A stretch of DNA of 64,000 bases. It comes from Sphingobium sp. BYY-5 (GTDB lineage Bacteria > Pseudomonadota > Alphaproteobacteria > Sphingomonadales > Sphingomonadaceae). The stretch covers positions 620,001-684,000 of the forward strand of contig NZ_JALEBH010000002.1 of assembly GCF_022758885.1 (NCBI RefSeq). The letters run 5' to 3'. The position numbers and the translations under genes were made by a program. Shown here piece by piece: positions 1-10,164 of the stretch; position 1 is the first letter of the stretch, and the number at the start of each line of letters is the position of its first letter. The notes beneath the pieces are model-generated. The model ran no database searches. It saw only the letters and a program-made list of their open reading frames with translations, and was not told the origin of the DNA.

Positions 1-1884
1 CAACGTCTTGGCGCCTGCGTCCGAGAGGACGAGCGCCACCGCATCAAAAATTTGCGACGGAGAACCCATCAACTGGCCATCGGCCTTCTGCATGCTGCCA
101 TCCGAGAGTTTGGCGCCGCCGACCTTTGGCGCCACAATTATCGCCTTGCCCTTGGCCTTGGTGATTGCCGCGACCAATGTCTTGAGTTCGTTCGCATCCG
201 TGCCGTCAGCAATGAGCACGCCAACCGCGCGACCTTCGAGCGTCAGTTTCATGTTCTTGTGGATCGACAGCGCATCAGACGGCGCCATGTCGATGGGCTC
301 CTTCGCTGCTTTGGCTTTCTTTGGCAAAGGAATGCCGAGCCCGTCGGCAACGCGCTTGGCCAGTTCCTCATCGACGTTGCGCAGATTGGCCACCATACGG
401 GGCGGTACCTGGTCAAGCAGGCCGACCTTCGACAGTTCGAAAACGAAGGATGAGGCGATATGGGCCTGTTCGCTTGGCGTTTGCGAACGAAAGAACAATC
501 GCGCCTGGCTGAAATGATCGGCAAATGTGTCGGCACGCACCCGCAGTTTTTCGCCCGTCTCGTCGGGGCCGGTCGGCGACGTGGATGTCGTAAAGCCGCT
601 TGTCGGACATTCGCGCGGTCCTCCTTCCTCACCGTGCGCGGCAAGGCTATTGGGTTCGTAATTGGCACGGCCTTTGGGCACAATCGTCTGCATCTGCCCG
701 TCGCGCTGAAAATTCTGGAACGGGCAGCGCGGCGCATTCACCGGAATTTGGTGGAAATTGGCGGTGCCGAGCCGCGATTTCTGCGTGTCGAGATAACTGA
801 ACAATCGGCCTTGCAGCAGCGGGTCGTTCGAGAAGTCGATGCCGGGCACGATGTTGCCGGGGCAGAATGCGACCTGTTCGGTTTCGGCGAAGAAATTGTC
901 GACGTTGCGATTGAGCACCATGCGGCCGATGATTCGGACCGGAATATCCTCTTCGGGGATGAGCTTGGTAGGATCGAGCACATCGTAGGGCTGCGCATCG
1001 GCAAACGCCTTGTCGAATAGCTGTATGCCCAATTCCCATTCAGGGAACGCTCCGGTGTCGATTGCCTCGAACAAGTCACGGCGATGATAGTCATTGTCCG
1101 CCGCCTGAAGTTTCAGCGCCTCGTCCCAGATCGTCGACTGCACGCCAAGCTTGGGTTTCCAGTGGAATTTGACGAAGCTGTTTTCTCCCGCCTCATTGAC
1201 CAGCAGGTAGGTGTGAATGCCGAAACCCTCCATCATGCGGAGACTGCGCGGCAGCGCGCGATCGGACATCGCCCACATCAGCATATGGGTCGTTTCGGGC
1301 ATCAACGAGGCCCAGTCCCAGAAGGTATCGTGCGCGCTCCCGGCTTGCGGGTAGGCGCGATCGGCCTCCATCTTCACGGCATGGATCAGATCGGGAAATT
1401 TGATCGCGTCCTGGATGAAGAACACCGGCATATTGTTGCCGACCAGATCCCAATTGCCTTCGGTGGTGTAGAATTTCACGGCGAATCCGCGCACGTCGCG
1501 CGGCGTGTCGACCGAGCCGGCGCCACCGGCGACCGTTGAGAAGCGGGCGAAGACCTCGGTCTTCTCCCCCTTCCGGAACAACGCGGCCTTGGTCAGATGG
1601 GAGATGTCCTCGGTGGCTTCGAAAAAGCCATGCGCCCCGGAACCCCGTGCGTGAACGATGCGCTCGGGAATGCGCTCGTGATCGAAGTGGAAGATTTTCT
1701 CGCGGAGAACGAAGTCCTCCAGCAGCGTCGGGCCGCGTGCGCCGGATCTGAGACTATTCTGATTGTCGGAGACGCGAATGCCCTGGTTGGTGGTCAGGAT
1801 TGTGTCCGGGTTTGAACCCGTCACGGCCTGTTGGTGCGTCTCGCCTCCATTGCCGGTGATCGTCTTGCTGTCGTCGGTCGCCAT
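1..1884 (-). CDS. katE: Large-subunit catalase (HPII/KatE type), 3' end outside window
   Basis: This is a monofunctional heme catalase that breaks down hydrogen peroxide in the cytoplasm. One frame stays open for 628 codons from the ATG at 1884 to the window edge, so the C-terminus is missing. The catalytic His is about residue 78 (ERIVHARG), the distal Asn about 151 (WDLVGNN), and the heme-ligand Tyr lies in RLFSYLDTQ near residue 365. After about residue 520 comes a flavodoxin/DJ-1-like tail, which marks the large clade-2 catalases (about 700 residues) rather than the small ones. The first 40 residues are a hydrophilic extension typical of HPII. The gene reads away from the IS66 scrap and appears monocistronic here. 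Family assignment is firm; the symbol follows E. coli usage. Confidence 0.93.
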   Translation of the reverse strand, partial: MATDDSKTITGNGGETHQQAVTGSNPDTILTTNQGIRVSDNQNSLRSGARGPTLLEDFVLREKIFHFDHERIPERIVHARGSGAHGFFEATEDISHLTKAALFRKGEKTEVFARFSTVAGGAGSVDTPRDVRGFAVKFYTTEGNWDLVGNNMPVFFIQDAIKFPDLIHAVKMEADRAYPQAGSAHDTFWDWASLMPETTHMLMWAMSDRALPRSLRMMEGFGIHTYLLVNEAGENSFVKFHWKPKLGVQSTIWDEALKLQAADNDYHRRDLFEAIDTGAFPEWELGIQLFDKAFADAQPYDVLDPTKLIPEEDIPVRIIGRMVLNRNVDNFFAETEQVAFCPGNIVPGIDFSNDPLLQGRLFSYLDTQKSRLGTANFHQIPVNAPRCPFQNFQRDGQMQTIVPKGRANYEPNSLAAHGEEGGPRECPTSGFTTSTSPTGPDETGEKLRVRADTFADHFSQARLFFRSQTPSEQAHIASSFVFELSKVGLLDQVPPRMVANLRNVDEELAKRVADGLGIPLPKKAKAAKEPIDMAPSDALSIHKNMKLTLEGRAVGVLIADGTDANELKTLVAAITKAKGKAIIVAPKVGGAKLSDGSMQKADGQLMGSPSQIFDAVALVLSDAGAKTL

Positions 1885-2317
1885 GGCTCGTCTCCATTTT
1901 CGATATGGGGGTCGTCTGTTCAATCGACCCATTTTGCAGGCGAACAGTGCGCACATTTCGGCACGGTCGAAGCTTCAACGACTCGTCCCCGTTCAAAGTG
2001 CCTTTCACAGCAAATTATCTTCCGTGTGGCGCGAACTGCTCGGCGCCGAGCGCACCAGCGAGATAGCAATTGCGAAAGCCACCAGGGCAGTGGCGGGCAA
2101 CCATTCGGGCCGCTGGCCGTTCTTCAATCATGCCCCAGTCAAGCAATGATGACGCGCATCCGCTCGCGAGTGCGTTCCGAGCCTTTATCGAGGCGCCTGC
2201 CTTTCCCTGCGTGGGCGCCAAGTCCGCGCTTGCAAAAGGCCAGATGCATTTTGTCGTGTGCCGTGACATCCGTTCCGTCTGATATTTTGACATGACACCG
2301 GTGCAGGGGACGGTGCG
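1885..2317. other. Intergenic region upstream of katE
   Basis: No convincing full gene is seen in these 433 bases. A short minus-strand stretch near 2015-2130 could encode about 40 residues with one hydrophobic segment ending RHTEDNLL, but it lacks a normal start and looks like a remnant. A perfect 14-base palindrome (gctcggcgccgagc) lies at 2038-2051. The catalase promoter should lie within 1885-2000, but no clear -35/-10 pair stands out. Confidence 0.5.
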
Positions 2318-2500
2318 ATGAGCCAGATCACAGTAATTTCGGGTCCAGAGCAGCAGCGGATATGGAGCGACCAGCAGAAGCAGGAGTGGGTGGCAGCAGT
2401 TTCGGCGCCCGGCGCGAACATGGCGGAGATAGCCCGCCGTGCTGATCTACGGCCGAACCAGATCTACAGGTGGCGTCGACAGATGTCGCCGCTGAAGTCG
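2318..2500 (+). pseudogene. IS66-family accessory protein TnpA, 5' fragment
   Basis: The first 58 or so codons read like the start of an IS66 TnpA (IS66 orf1) helix-turn-helix protein, with the pattern GPEQQRIWSDQQKQEWV, APGANMAEIARRADL and NQIYRWRRQ. Similarity stops at about 2490. The frame then runs on as unrelated sequence into the leader of the next gene. No tnpB or tnpC and no terminal repeats were seen nearby, so this is a truncated scrap. It marks a past transposition or deletion boundary directly upstream of the TonB receptor gene. Confidence 0.7.
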
Positions 2501-2530
2501 CCCGCATCAAGGCGTGCGGAGGCGGAATCT

Positions 2531-2564
2531 CCCCATCATCACAAAAGTGCAATTTTTGATGGGG
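2531..2564. repeat. Inverted repeat upstream of TonB receptor gene
   Basis: The arms ccccatca (2531-2538) and tgatgggg (2557-2564) are perfect complements around an AT-rich 18-base spacer. The element lies 124 bases before the receptor start, so it could be an operator or a leader hairpin. Which of these it is cannot be told from sequence alone. Confidence 0.4.
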
Positions 2565-2687
2565 GTTTCCCTCCCGTCCGCGTCTTCCGAAGCGAGAGGG
2601 TTATAGGCCTGACACCTGATGAAGGGAGAGGCCGCCTTTTGCATGTCCTTCCGCCACGAGCGGAAACAACGAAAATCGGGGGAATTG

Positions 2688-5600
2688 ATGGGAGCGTATC
2701 GGAACAAGGGGGCTTGCGTAGCGAGCCTGATCGCCATGAGCTGGGCAGCGCTTGGCAGCGCGGGCATCGCGATGGCGCAGGAAGCGACCGAAGACGAAGC
2801 GTCGGCGGAAATCGTCGTTGTCGGATCGCAGATCAAGGGCGCCAAGATCAACGAAGCGCTTCCCGTTACGGTGGTGTCGACCGACGAAATCAGGAATTCG
2901 GCGGCCGTATCGGGCGACGAACTGTTCCGTTCCATTCCCCAGTTCGGTGACGTTCAGTTCAACAGCCAGTATCTGCCCGGCAGTTCCAACGGCGCGCGCG
3001 GCGACATCGGGTCGCTCGACCTGCGCAGCCTGGGCATCGGCAACACGCTGGTGCTGTTGAACGGCCGTCGTGTCGTCGCCCATCCGACCAGCCAGGCGAA
3101 CGACCAGCTCGTGCCGGTGCTGAGCTACAACACCAATGCCATCCCCGTGAACGGGCTGGAGCGGCTGGAAGTGCTGCGCGATGGCGCGGCGGCGATCTAC
3201 GGCGCGGACGCCGTGGCGGGCGTGGTCAACACCGTGCTCAAGACCGATTATCAGGGCGCCGAGCTGTCGCTGCAATATGGCGGCGCGGAAGGCACCGGCC
3301 TGCGCGAATTCAACGGCAATGGCGTGATCGGGACGAATTTCGCCGAAAATCGCGGCAACATCACCCTGTTCGGCAGCTACGACCATGGCACGGGCCTTGA
3401 ATCGACCGAACAATATTTCACCGCCTCGTCCGACAAGCGCGACCTGTTCGATGGCACACGCTTCGAGGGGGCGACCTCGCTCGATGGCCGATCCACGACC
3501 ACGCCCTTCGCGAACCTGCGCACCTATGGCAACAGGGCCGTTATCTACAACCGCACTGCGCTGACCAATGCGTCGGGCCAGTTCCATCTGCAACCGACCA
3601 GCAGCACAGGCTGCGTCGCGACGGTGGGCAACGACCGGTGCATCCAGAATGGCGCGATGGCGACGGCGGGCGCGGATCGCGATCTGCGCTATGACACCCA
3701 AGCGCAGGGCGTTTCGATCATGCCGCGCCTCAACCGCATCAACCTGTTCATGACGGGCCATTACGACCTGTCGGACGATGTCAGCTTCTTTACCGAAGCC
3801 GGCTTCTATCGCAGCAAGACCAAGGCGCAGCAAAGCCCGGTCGCGACACTTAGTTCGATCCCGGTCTATGTACCCGCCAGCAACTACTGGAACCCGCTGG
3901 GCCAGGCCGTATTCGCCAACGGCACGGCCAATCCAAACCGCCTGGCCGGAACCAATGCGCCGACTTCGGGCCTGCCCCTCACCATCAACAATTATCTGTT
4001 CGAAGACTTCGGACCGATGAACATCACCGTGACCAACCAGCAATTCCGCCTTCTGGCCGGTTTGCGCGGCGAGTATAAGGGGTTCAATTGGGAAAGCGCG
4101 GTCAGCTATTCGGAAGCCTGGGCGCGGGATGTCAGCGACAATATCAGCCGCACCAAGTTGCAGGAATATCTCGCGCGCTCGACACCTGATGCCTATAATA
4201 TCTTCGGCACCTCGGTGAACAGTCAGTCGACCATCGATGCGATGCGCGAAGATTTGACCCGCTACACCAAGTCGACTCTGGCCACCTATGACTTCCGTGT
4301 ATCGAAGGCCGACCTGTTCACCCTGCCCGGTGGCAATGTCGGCTTTGCCGCCGGCATCGAAGCGCGTCGCGAGACCCAGCTTGACGATCGCGATCCGCGT
4401 ATTGACGGGACGATCACCTATACCGATCCGCTGACAGGTGCGGCGGCTGGCGATTTCGTCAACTCCGCACTCAACAGCGACACCAGCGGCCATCGCGAAG
4501 TGTTCGGCGCCTATGCGGAATTCGCAGTGCCGGTCATTTCGCCGGAAATGGAAATCCCGCTGGTCCAGGCCTTCAATGTCCAGCTCGCCGGGCGCTACGA
4601 ACATTATAGCGACTTTGGCGATGTCGCCGTGCCCAAGGTCGCCGCCGCATGGGATGTCGTGCGCGGCATCCGTTTCCGCGGGTCGTGGGCCAAGTCCTTC
4701 CGCGCGCCGAACCTGGAGCAAACCAACGCGACGGTCGTGACCCGCGCCAACACCCGCACCGACTGGATCATGTGCGAAGCCGATGAACTGGCTGGTCGGA
4801 TCACCAACTTCTCCCAATGTTCGCGCGCGCAGATTACGTCGGCACGCCGTTCCGGCAATCCCGACCTCAAGCCCGAACGCGCCAAGACCCTGTCGTTCGG
4901 CGTGGTGCTGGAGCCACCGCTGCCCGAAGGCGTGGGCAACCTGACCTTCACCGCCGACTGGTGGCGCGTGCGCCAGACCGGCCTGGTCGGCATCTTCGGC
5001 GAAGGCAACGCACTGATCCTGGACTATCTGCTGCGCAAGGAGGGATCGAGCAATCCCAACGTCATCCGCGCGACGCCCACGGCATCGGATGACGAGGCCT
5101 TTGCCGGCACCGGCCTGACGCCCGCGGGCGAGGTTCTCTATGTCCTCGACCAATATACCAATTTGCAACCGCAGACGGTGAAGGGGCTGGACTTCAACCT
5201 GACCTATCGCACGCCCGAAACGGGCATTGGCCGCTTCAACCTGGCGGTCAATGCATCGCACTTCCTGAAATATTATCAGGAACCCTCGCCAGGCATCGCC
5301 GCCCTGCTGGCGGCGCAGGATGCGGGCGACATTGATGCGGCTGTGAACATTTCGGGCGGCCGCAGCCTGTTGCAGTTGGACCGCAAACCCAAATGGCGCG
5401 GCTCCGCCTCGCTCACCTGGACGCTCAACAATGTGACGGTCGGCGCCTTCGCCCAATATACGGGCAAGGTCTATGACACGAGCCTGATCGATAGCGATGG
5501 CGACTATTGGGCGGTCAAGGCGACCACCACGGCGAACCTTTATGCTCAGTATCGCTTCACGCAGGGATCGCTGGACGGGACGAGCGTCCGCCTGGGCGTG

Positions 5601-5708
5601 CGCAATCTGTTCGACAAGGCCCCGCCTCTGTCGTCCAGCGGTTATCAGGGACAGCTTTATTCACCGCTGCGCCGTTATTGGTATCTGAACATCAGCCACA
5701 AATTCTGA
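2688..5708 (+). CDS. TonB-dependent outer-membrane receptor
   Basis: This 1006-residue protein is a ligand-gated outer-membrane transporter energised by TonB/ExbBD. The ATG at 2688 is preferred over an upstream one at 2619 because it follows a gggggaatt ribosome site and starts a normal signal peptide ending GIAMAQ. There is no STN signalling domain. The plug begins around residue 40 with EIVVVGSQIKG, a TonB-box-like stretch, and contains LEVLRDGAAAIYGADAVAGVVN, split here as LEVLRDGAAA and IYGADAVAGVVN. The barrel ends in the terminal Phe of NISHKF. Three secreted hydrolases follow on the same strand, so an oligopeptide or peptide-derived ligand is plausible. The substrate itself is inferred only from context. 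Confidence 0.93.
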   Translation: MGAYRNKGACVASLIAMSWAALGSAGIAMAQEATEDEASAEIVVVGSQIKGAKINEALPVTVVSTDEIRNSAAVSGDELFRSIPQFGDVQFNSQYLPGSSNGARGDIGSLDLRSLGIGNTLVLLNGRRVVAHPTSQANDQLVPVLSYNTNAIPVNGLERLEVLRDGAAAIYGADAVAGVVNTVLKTDYQGAELSLQYGGAEGTGLREFNGNGVIGTNFAENRGNITLFGSYDHGTGLESTEQYFTASSDKRDLFDGTRFEGATSLDGRSTTTPFANLRTYGNRAVIYNRTALTNASGQFHLQPTSSTGCVATVGNDRCIQNGAMATAGADRDLRYDTQAQGVSIMPRLNRINLFMTGHYDLSDDVSFFTEAGFYRSKTKAQQSPVATLSSIPVYVPASNYWNPLGQAVFANGTANPNRLAGTNAPTSGLPLTINNYLFEDFGPMNITVTNQQFRLLAGLRGEYKGFNWESAVSYSEAWARDVSDNISRTKLQEYLARSTPDAYNIFGTSVNSQSTIDAMREDLTRYTKSTLATYDFRVSKADLFTLPGGNVGFAAGIEARRETQLDDRDPRIDGTITYTDPLTGAAAGDFVNSALNSDTSGHREVFGAYAEFAVPVISPEMEIPLVQAFNVQLAGRYEHYSDFGDVAVPKVAAAWDVVRGIRFRGSWAKSFRAPNLEQTNATVVTRANTRTDWIMCEADELAGRITNFSQCSRAQITSARRSGNPDLKPERAKTLSFGVVLEPPLPEGVGNLTFTADWWRVRQTGLVGIFGEGNALILDYLLRKEGSSNPNVIRATPTASDDEAFAGTGLTPAGEVLYVLDQYTNLQPQTVKGLDFNLTYRTPETGIGRFNLAVNASHFLKYYQEPSPGIAALLAAQDAGDIDAAVNISGGRSLLQLDRKPKWRGSASLTWTLNNVTVGAFAQYTGKVYDTSLIDSDGDYWAVKATTTANLYAQYRFTQGSLDGTSVRLGVRNLFDKAPPLSSSGYQGQLYSPLRRYWYLNISHKF

Positions 5709-5716
5709 TGCCCTTG

Positions 5717-5748
5717 GGCACCGGTCTTTGGACCGGTGCCCATTTTTC
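5717..5748 (+). terminator. Rho-independent terminator or attenuator
   Basis: An 11-bp perfect GC-rich stem (gggcaccggtc, 5717-5727, with gaccggtgccc, 5732-5742) has a 4-base loop and is followed by attttt. It starts 8 bases after the receptor stop and ends 21 bases before the metalloprotease start. It should lower expression of the downstream hydrolases relative to the receptor. Confidence 0.85.
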
Positions 5749-5769
5749 TAGTTCAGGATCAATAGCTTC

Positions 5770-8262
5770 ATGAAAGCCGTACGCGCCCTCCCCCTTGTTG
5801 CCCTGATGATCCTGAGCGCCCAGAGCGGCGCGGCGTCTGCCCAGGCGGCGATGGCTACTCCATCTGCCAGGACAGCAACCGCCAGCCTGTTCGGGCTGCT
5901 ACCGGCGGAAAAGGGCGGTCAGCGCATAGTGTTGCCCGCCGCCGACCGGGACGGCGTAATCGCCCGCTATCTTTATACCCCGTCTATCGCCGGGGGCCTT
6001 GGCGCAGCGGAGATCGGTCTGGATCGCGCGCGGCTGGGCGAGACGCAGATTCTATTGTTCCGCAAGGTCGGCAACCGCGTGTTTGCAGAGTTCGAAAATC
6101 TGCGCTTCCGTGCGCTCAACGGCGATACGGGCGAGGAACAGGCGGTGCTCCGCTCCTTTTCCGGATCGCCGATCTGGTCGGGCGATATCGTCAGCGAGGA
6201 TGGCAACGGAATCACTGTCGACCTGTCCGGTTTGTTGATGCGTGACGCCTTCGACGTCGCCGGACGGCTGAAGGCAACCAAGGCAGGCACCTACAAGGTC
6301 GCGACAAACCTGAGCTATGTCGACGCCGCGCAGACATTGGCTTTCCCGGACAATGTGGAGTTCGAGACGGCCCTGACCTTCACCAGCGACGATCCCAGCC
6401 GTGCGATCGAACGCGTGCTGCCCGATGCGCGCGCGCTGACCGTGCGGGTGCATCATAGTTTCATCCGCCTGCCCGACGATCATTTCCAGACCCGCGCGCA
6501 CGACCCGCGCACCGGCACGTCGGTCCAGGTCATCCGCAACAATTATGCCGCCGCGCTGAACGAACCGATCGTCACTCGGCTGGTGCGACGCTTCCGGCTG
6601 GAAAAGGTCAATCCAAACGCGGAACGTTCGCGCGTGAAGAAGCCGATCATTTTCTACGTCGATCGTGCCGCCCCCAAGGCGATCCGCACCGCGTTGATGG
6701 AAGGCGCGCAGTGGTGGGCGCAGGCCTTCGACGCGGCCGGTTTCACCGATGCCTTTCGGGTCGAGGAACTGCCCGCCAACGTCAATCCGATGGATGCGCG
6801 CCACAATGTCGTCGCATGGATTCATCGCGAGACGCGCGCCTGGTCCACCGGCACGACGATCGTCGATCCCCGCACCGGCGAAATCGTACGAGGCGTGGTG
6901 CAACTGGGGTCACTGCGCGCCTGGCAGGACAAGCTGATCTTCGAAGGGCTGGTCGGCGCAGCGAAGGAAGGCACCGGCGGGCCGGACGATCCGATCCAGC
7001 TTGCGCGTGCGCGACTGCGCCAGCTTGCCGTGCATGAAGTGGGTCATGCGCTCGGCCTCTCCCATAATTTTGCCGGGTCCACCTTCGAGAACCGAGCGTC
7101 GGTGATGGACTATCCCGCGCCGCGCGTCGGCATTCGCGACGGGGCGCTCGACCTGTCGGACGCCTATGCGACGGGTGTCGGTGCCTGGGACAGGTTTGCG
7201 ATCGACTGGCTTTACTGCCAGTTCCCCGCAGGCACCAACGAGAAAGCAGCGCTCGACGCCATGGCGCGTGCGGCGCAGGCCAAGGGCTATCGCTTTGTCG
7301 CCGATGGCGACACGCGCGGCGATGGCGATGCCCAGCCCTGGGGCAATATGTGGGATGACGGGGCGGATGCCGCCGCGCAACTGGACCACATACTGGCCGT
7401 GCGCAAAATCGCGCTTGATCGGTTCGGCCTCGACAATTTGCCTGCGGGTGCGGCGGCGGCTGACCTGCGCCGCATGATCGTGCCCATCTATCTTTTCCAC
7501 CGCTATCAAGTGACGGCTGCCTCCAAGTTGATCGGCGGAGTCGATTACGCCTATGCAGTGAAGGGCGATGGTCATGAGCAAGCGCTGCCAGTCGATGCCA
7601 CGCAACAGCGCGCCGCGCTCCACGCCTTGCTGGCTACGCTTGATCCTGCGACGCTCGATCTGCCCGATCGGTTGATCCCACTGCTCTCCTCGATCCAGTC
7701 GGGTACGCCCGACCGCCAGAGCGAGATCGAACTGCTGCCCGGCCGCACCGCCGCCGCCTTCGATTGGGCGCGCGCGGCCGAGGTCGCCGCGGACGCAAGC
7801 CTGATCGCGCTGCTCGCGCCCGAGCGACTCAACCGGTTGGTGGCGCAGCAGGCCTCCGATCCCGGCCAGCTATCGCTGGACGAACTGCTCGGCGCGCTCG
7901 ACGATCGGGTCACGACAGCGGCATCGAGCGGGCGCCGAACGGAAATCGCACGGCAGATCCGCGCCCGCTATGCGCTGCGCCTCCTCTCCCTGGCCGATGA
8001 CAAGGGCCTGTCCTCGACCGCGATCGCGATCGTGCGGGCGCACATGCAGAGCCTTGCCGGCCGTCTCGGCAAACGCGGCGGCAGCCCGGCCGACAGCGCG
8101 CACAACCAGTATCTGGTGGCGATGCTCACCGCCTCGCCCGAGGAACGGGCGAAGCGGGCCGAGCCGATCGCACCGCCACCCCCGATCCCGCCGGGCGCGC
8201 CGATCGGCAGCGATGCCGAATGCTGGTTCTGTATGCCCACCGCGCCCGTCACCGAAGAATGA
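5770..8262 (+). CDS. Secreted zinc metalloprotease, DUF5117/DUF4953-type zincin
   Basis: This 830-residue protein has a signal peptide (cleavage near AASAQ) and a metzincin-like zinc site HEVGHALGLSHNF at residues 422-434. His422, His426 and His432 are the predicted ligands and Glu423 the catalytic base. The layout, with an N-terminal beta-rich region before the zincin and a helical C-terminal half, fits the DUF5118/DUF5117/DUF4953 proteases common in Sphingomonadales and Bacteroidetes. It probably acts in the periplasm or outside the cell on proteins or peptides. It sits between a TonB receptor and two more secreted hydrolases, 21 bases upstream of the amidohydrolase. The exact substrate is unknown. 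Confidence 0.88.
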   Translation: MKAVRALPLVALMILSAQSGAASAQAAMATPSARTATASLFGLLPAEKGGQRIVLPAADRDGVIARYLYTPSIAGGLGAAEIGLDRARLGETQILLFRKVGNRVFAEFENLRFRALNGDTGEEQAVLRSFSGSPIWSGDIVSEDGNGITVDLSGLLMRDAFDVAGRLKATKAGTYKVATNLSYVDAAQTLAFPDNVEFETALTFTSDDPSRAIERVLPDARALTVRVHHSFIRLPDDHFQTRAHDPRTGTSVQVIRNNYAAALNEPIVTRLVRRFRLEKVNPNAERSRVKKPIIFYVDRAAPKAIRTALMEGAQWWAQAFDAAGFTDAFRVEELPANVNPMDARHNVVAWIHRETRAWSTGTTIVDPRTGEIVRGVVQLGSLRAWQDKLIFEGLVGAAKEGTGGPDDPIQLARARLRQLAVHEVGHALGLSHNFAGSTFENRASVMDYPAPRVGIRDGALDLSDAYATGVGAWDRFAIDWLYCQFPAGTNEKAALDAMARAAQAKGYRFVADGDTRGDGDAQPWGNMWDDGADAAAQLDHILAVRKIALDRFGLDNLPAGAAAADLRRMIVPIYLFHRYQVTAASKLIGGVDYAYAVKGDGHEQALPVDATQQRAALHALLATLDPATLDLPDRLIPLLSSIQSGTPDRQSEIELLPGRTAAAFDWARAAEVAADASLIALLAPERLNRLVAQQASDPGQLSLDELLGALDDRVTTAASSGRRTEIARQIRARYALRLLSLADDKGLSSTAIAIVRAHMQSLAGRLGKRGGSPADSAHNQYLVAMLTASPEERAKRAEPIAPPPPIPPGAPIGSDAECWFCMPTAPVTEE

Positions 8263-8283
8263 TCCGTTTCGAAGGGGAATCTC

Positions 8284-10086
8284 ATGCGTAAGTCGTTGCT
8301 CACCGCCCTGCTCGCGACCGCCGTCGCGCTGCTGATCGCCTTTCACTCCGCCACCGCCTCGTCCGCACCTGCCGAAGAGGGTGTCATCGCGATCGTCGGC
8401 GCAACCATCTTCGACGGCACCGGCGCGGCCCCCCGTCCGGGCACGGTGCTGATCCAGGACGGCCGGATCGCGGCGGTGGGCAGCGACGTGAAGGTGCCGC
8501 GCGGCGCGAAAGTCATCAATGCCAAGGGCAAGGCGCTGCTCCCCGGCTTTTTCGACATCCACACCCACTGGACCGCGTCGGGTTTACCCGGCACCTTTCC
8601 GCAGATCGCCAACGCCTATGTCGCAGCGGGCGTGACCACGGTAAACGACTTCAACGAAGCGCCCGAAGCCTATGCTCCGCTGCGCGCGTGGCTGGGTCAG
8701 ATGACGGCGCCGCACGTCCACTTCGCCGCGCGCATCAGCACGCCGGGCGGCCATGGCGCCGACTGGGCGGACCAGGCGACGACGCTCTGGGTCAATACGC
8801 CCGAAGCAGGCCGCGCCGCGATCGAGAGCCTGGTCGCTTACAAGCCCGACCTTATCAAGGTGTTCGCCGACGGCTGGCGCTATGGGGTGTCTCCCGACAA
8901 TACGAGCATGGACGAATGGACGCTGCGGGCCGTGGCCCAAGCCGCGCACAAGCAGAACTGGCCCGTCGTCACCCATACGGTGACGGTCGATCGCGGTCTG
9001 GTGGCGGCGCGCGCGGAAGTGGATTCGCTCGCCCATGGCTTACAGGACCGCCCGATTGCGGCAGACGAAGTCGCCGCGATAAAGCAAAGCGGCATGGCGA
9101 TGGCCCCGACGCTCGCCGTCTATGATCCCTATAAGCCGCGCGACACGCCGGTGAAGGCGGATGATCCGCGCCTGCAACAGACAGTGCGCAAGTTCGGCTA
9201 TGCACTGGGCAATGTGAAGGCGATGTTCGACGCGGGCATCCCGATCGCGCTGGGCACCGATGCCGGCATGCCCGGCACGCCCCATGGCCCATCGACCCTG
9301 CACGAGATGGAATTGCTGGTTCAGGCCGGCCTGACGCCGACTCAGGCGCTGGTCGCTGGCACCCAGACCAGCGCGAAGATCATGCGGCTGGACAGCGACC
9401 GCGGCACCATTGCCGTCGGCAAGCGGGCCGACATCATATTGATCGATGGCACGCCGTGGAGCAACATCAAGGACGTCTACAAGGTGTCGCAGGTTCTGAT
9501 CGACGGCAGGCTTGCCTATGGTACGGGCGCGCCCGCCCTGCCCGCCGCCAACAGGACCGATCGCCTGCCTTCGATCACCGTGCCGGCCCTGCTCGACGAT
9601 TTCGAGCGCGACGATCGCCGCTCGTCGATCGACACGCTGCGGATCGACACGCCTGACGGCGGCATGGACCGGTCGGTCGAAATCACCCAGACCGTGCCGC
9701 GCGAGGGCGGCGGCAAGGCGCTGTCACTCTCGGCCCGCATGGCGGTGAAGGATAATGCCTATGCCGGTTTCGCCATTCCGCTGAGCCGGGGATCGATCAC
9801 TCCTGTCCGGATCGCCAGCTATAAGGGGCTGCGTTTCGACCTGAAGGGCGATGGCCCCTATACCGTCCGCCTCAATGGTCTCGACGGCATCTGGGAGGCA
9901 ACGGTTCAGGGCGGCGCGGACTGGGGTTCTCAGGATGTGTCCTTCGCCCAGTTCAAACCGGTGTCGCGACGCGGGAAAGCAAGTCCCGCCTTCACCGGCG
10001 ACGGCATCATACAGGTCGAGTTTGGCGGATCGCGCGGCCCCGGCCAGCGCATGTGGTTGCAGATCGATAATGTCCGCTTCTACTGA
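8284..10086 (+). CDS. Secreted amidohydrolase with C-terminal CIA30-like domain
   Basis: The 600-residue protein begins with a signal peptide. The amidohydrolase fold covers about residues 37-420: metal-binding HTH at 93-95, a probable carbamylated Lys in LIKVFADGW, later His residues in VVTHTV and SLAHGL, and the Asp of LGTDAGMPGTPHG. This matches the imidazolonepropionase/prolidase-like subtype. Residues from about 437 (LLDDFERDDRRSS) to the end (LQIDNVRFY) form a beta-sandwich like CIA30/carbohydrate-binding domains. That fusion is seen in some bacterial secreted amidohydrolases but its role is unclear. It is preceded by aagggga and follows the metalloprotease by 21 bases. It may act on peptide or cyclic imide products in the same locus. 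Confidence 0.88.
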   Translation: MRKSLLTALLATAVALLIAFHSATASSAPAEEGVIAIVGATIFDGTGAAPRPGTVLIQDGRIAAVGSDVKVPRGAKVINAKGKALLPGFFDIHTHWTASGLPGTFPQIANAYVAAGVTTVNDFNEAPEAYAPLRAWLGQMTAPHVHFAARISTPGGHGADWADQATTLWVNTPEAGRAAIESLVAYKPDLIKVFADGWRYGVSPDNTSMDEWTLRAVAQAAHKQNWPVVTHTVTVDRGLVAARAEVDSLAHGLQDRPIAADEVAAIKQSGMAMAPTLAVYDPYKPRDTPVKADDPRLQQTVRKFGYALGNVKAMFDAGIPIALGTDAGMPGTPHGPSTLHEMELLVQAGLTPTQALVAGTQTSAKIMRLDSDRGTIAVGKRADIILIDGTPWSNIKDVYKVSQVLIDGRLAYGTGAPALPAANRTDRLPSITVPALLDDFERDDRRSSIDTLRIDTPDGGMDRSVEITQTVPREGGGKALSLSARMAVKDNAYAGFAIPLSRGSITPVRIASYKGLRFDLKGDGPYTVRLNGLDGIWEATVQGGADWGSQDVSFAQFKPVSRRGKASPAFTGDGIIQVEFGGSRGPGQRMWLQIDNVRFY

Positions 10087-10097
10087 TGCCTGAAACG

Positions 10098-10129
10098 GAG
10101 GGGAGCGGCCGCCGTCGGCTGCTCCCCTC
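10098..10129 (+). terminator. GC-rich intercistronic hairpin
   Basis: The arms gaggggagc (10098-10106) and gctcccctc (10121-10129) pair perfectly and can extend inward by about four further pairs. A C-run instead of a T-run follows, so it is more likely an mRNA-stabilising or pausing structure than an efficient terminator. Confidence 0.4.
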
Positions 10130-10164
10130 CCCCCCGATAACGACCAGTCCTCTGGAGAGAATAG

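Noticed and set aside
2601..5456. 951-codon open frame on the minus strand inside the first TonB receptor gene
   Set aside because: It is antisense to a clear receptor gene, has Arg-, Gly- and Ala-rich low-complexity translation and no family motif; long shadow frames are common in GC-rich DNA.
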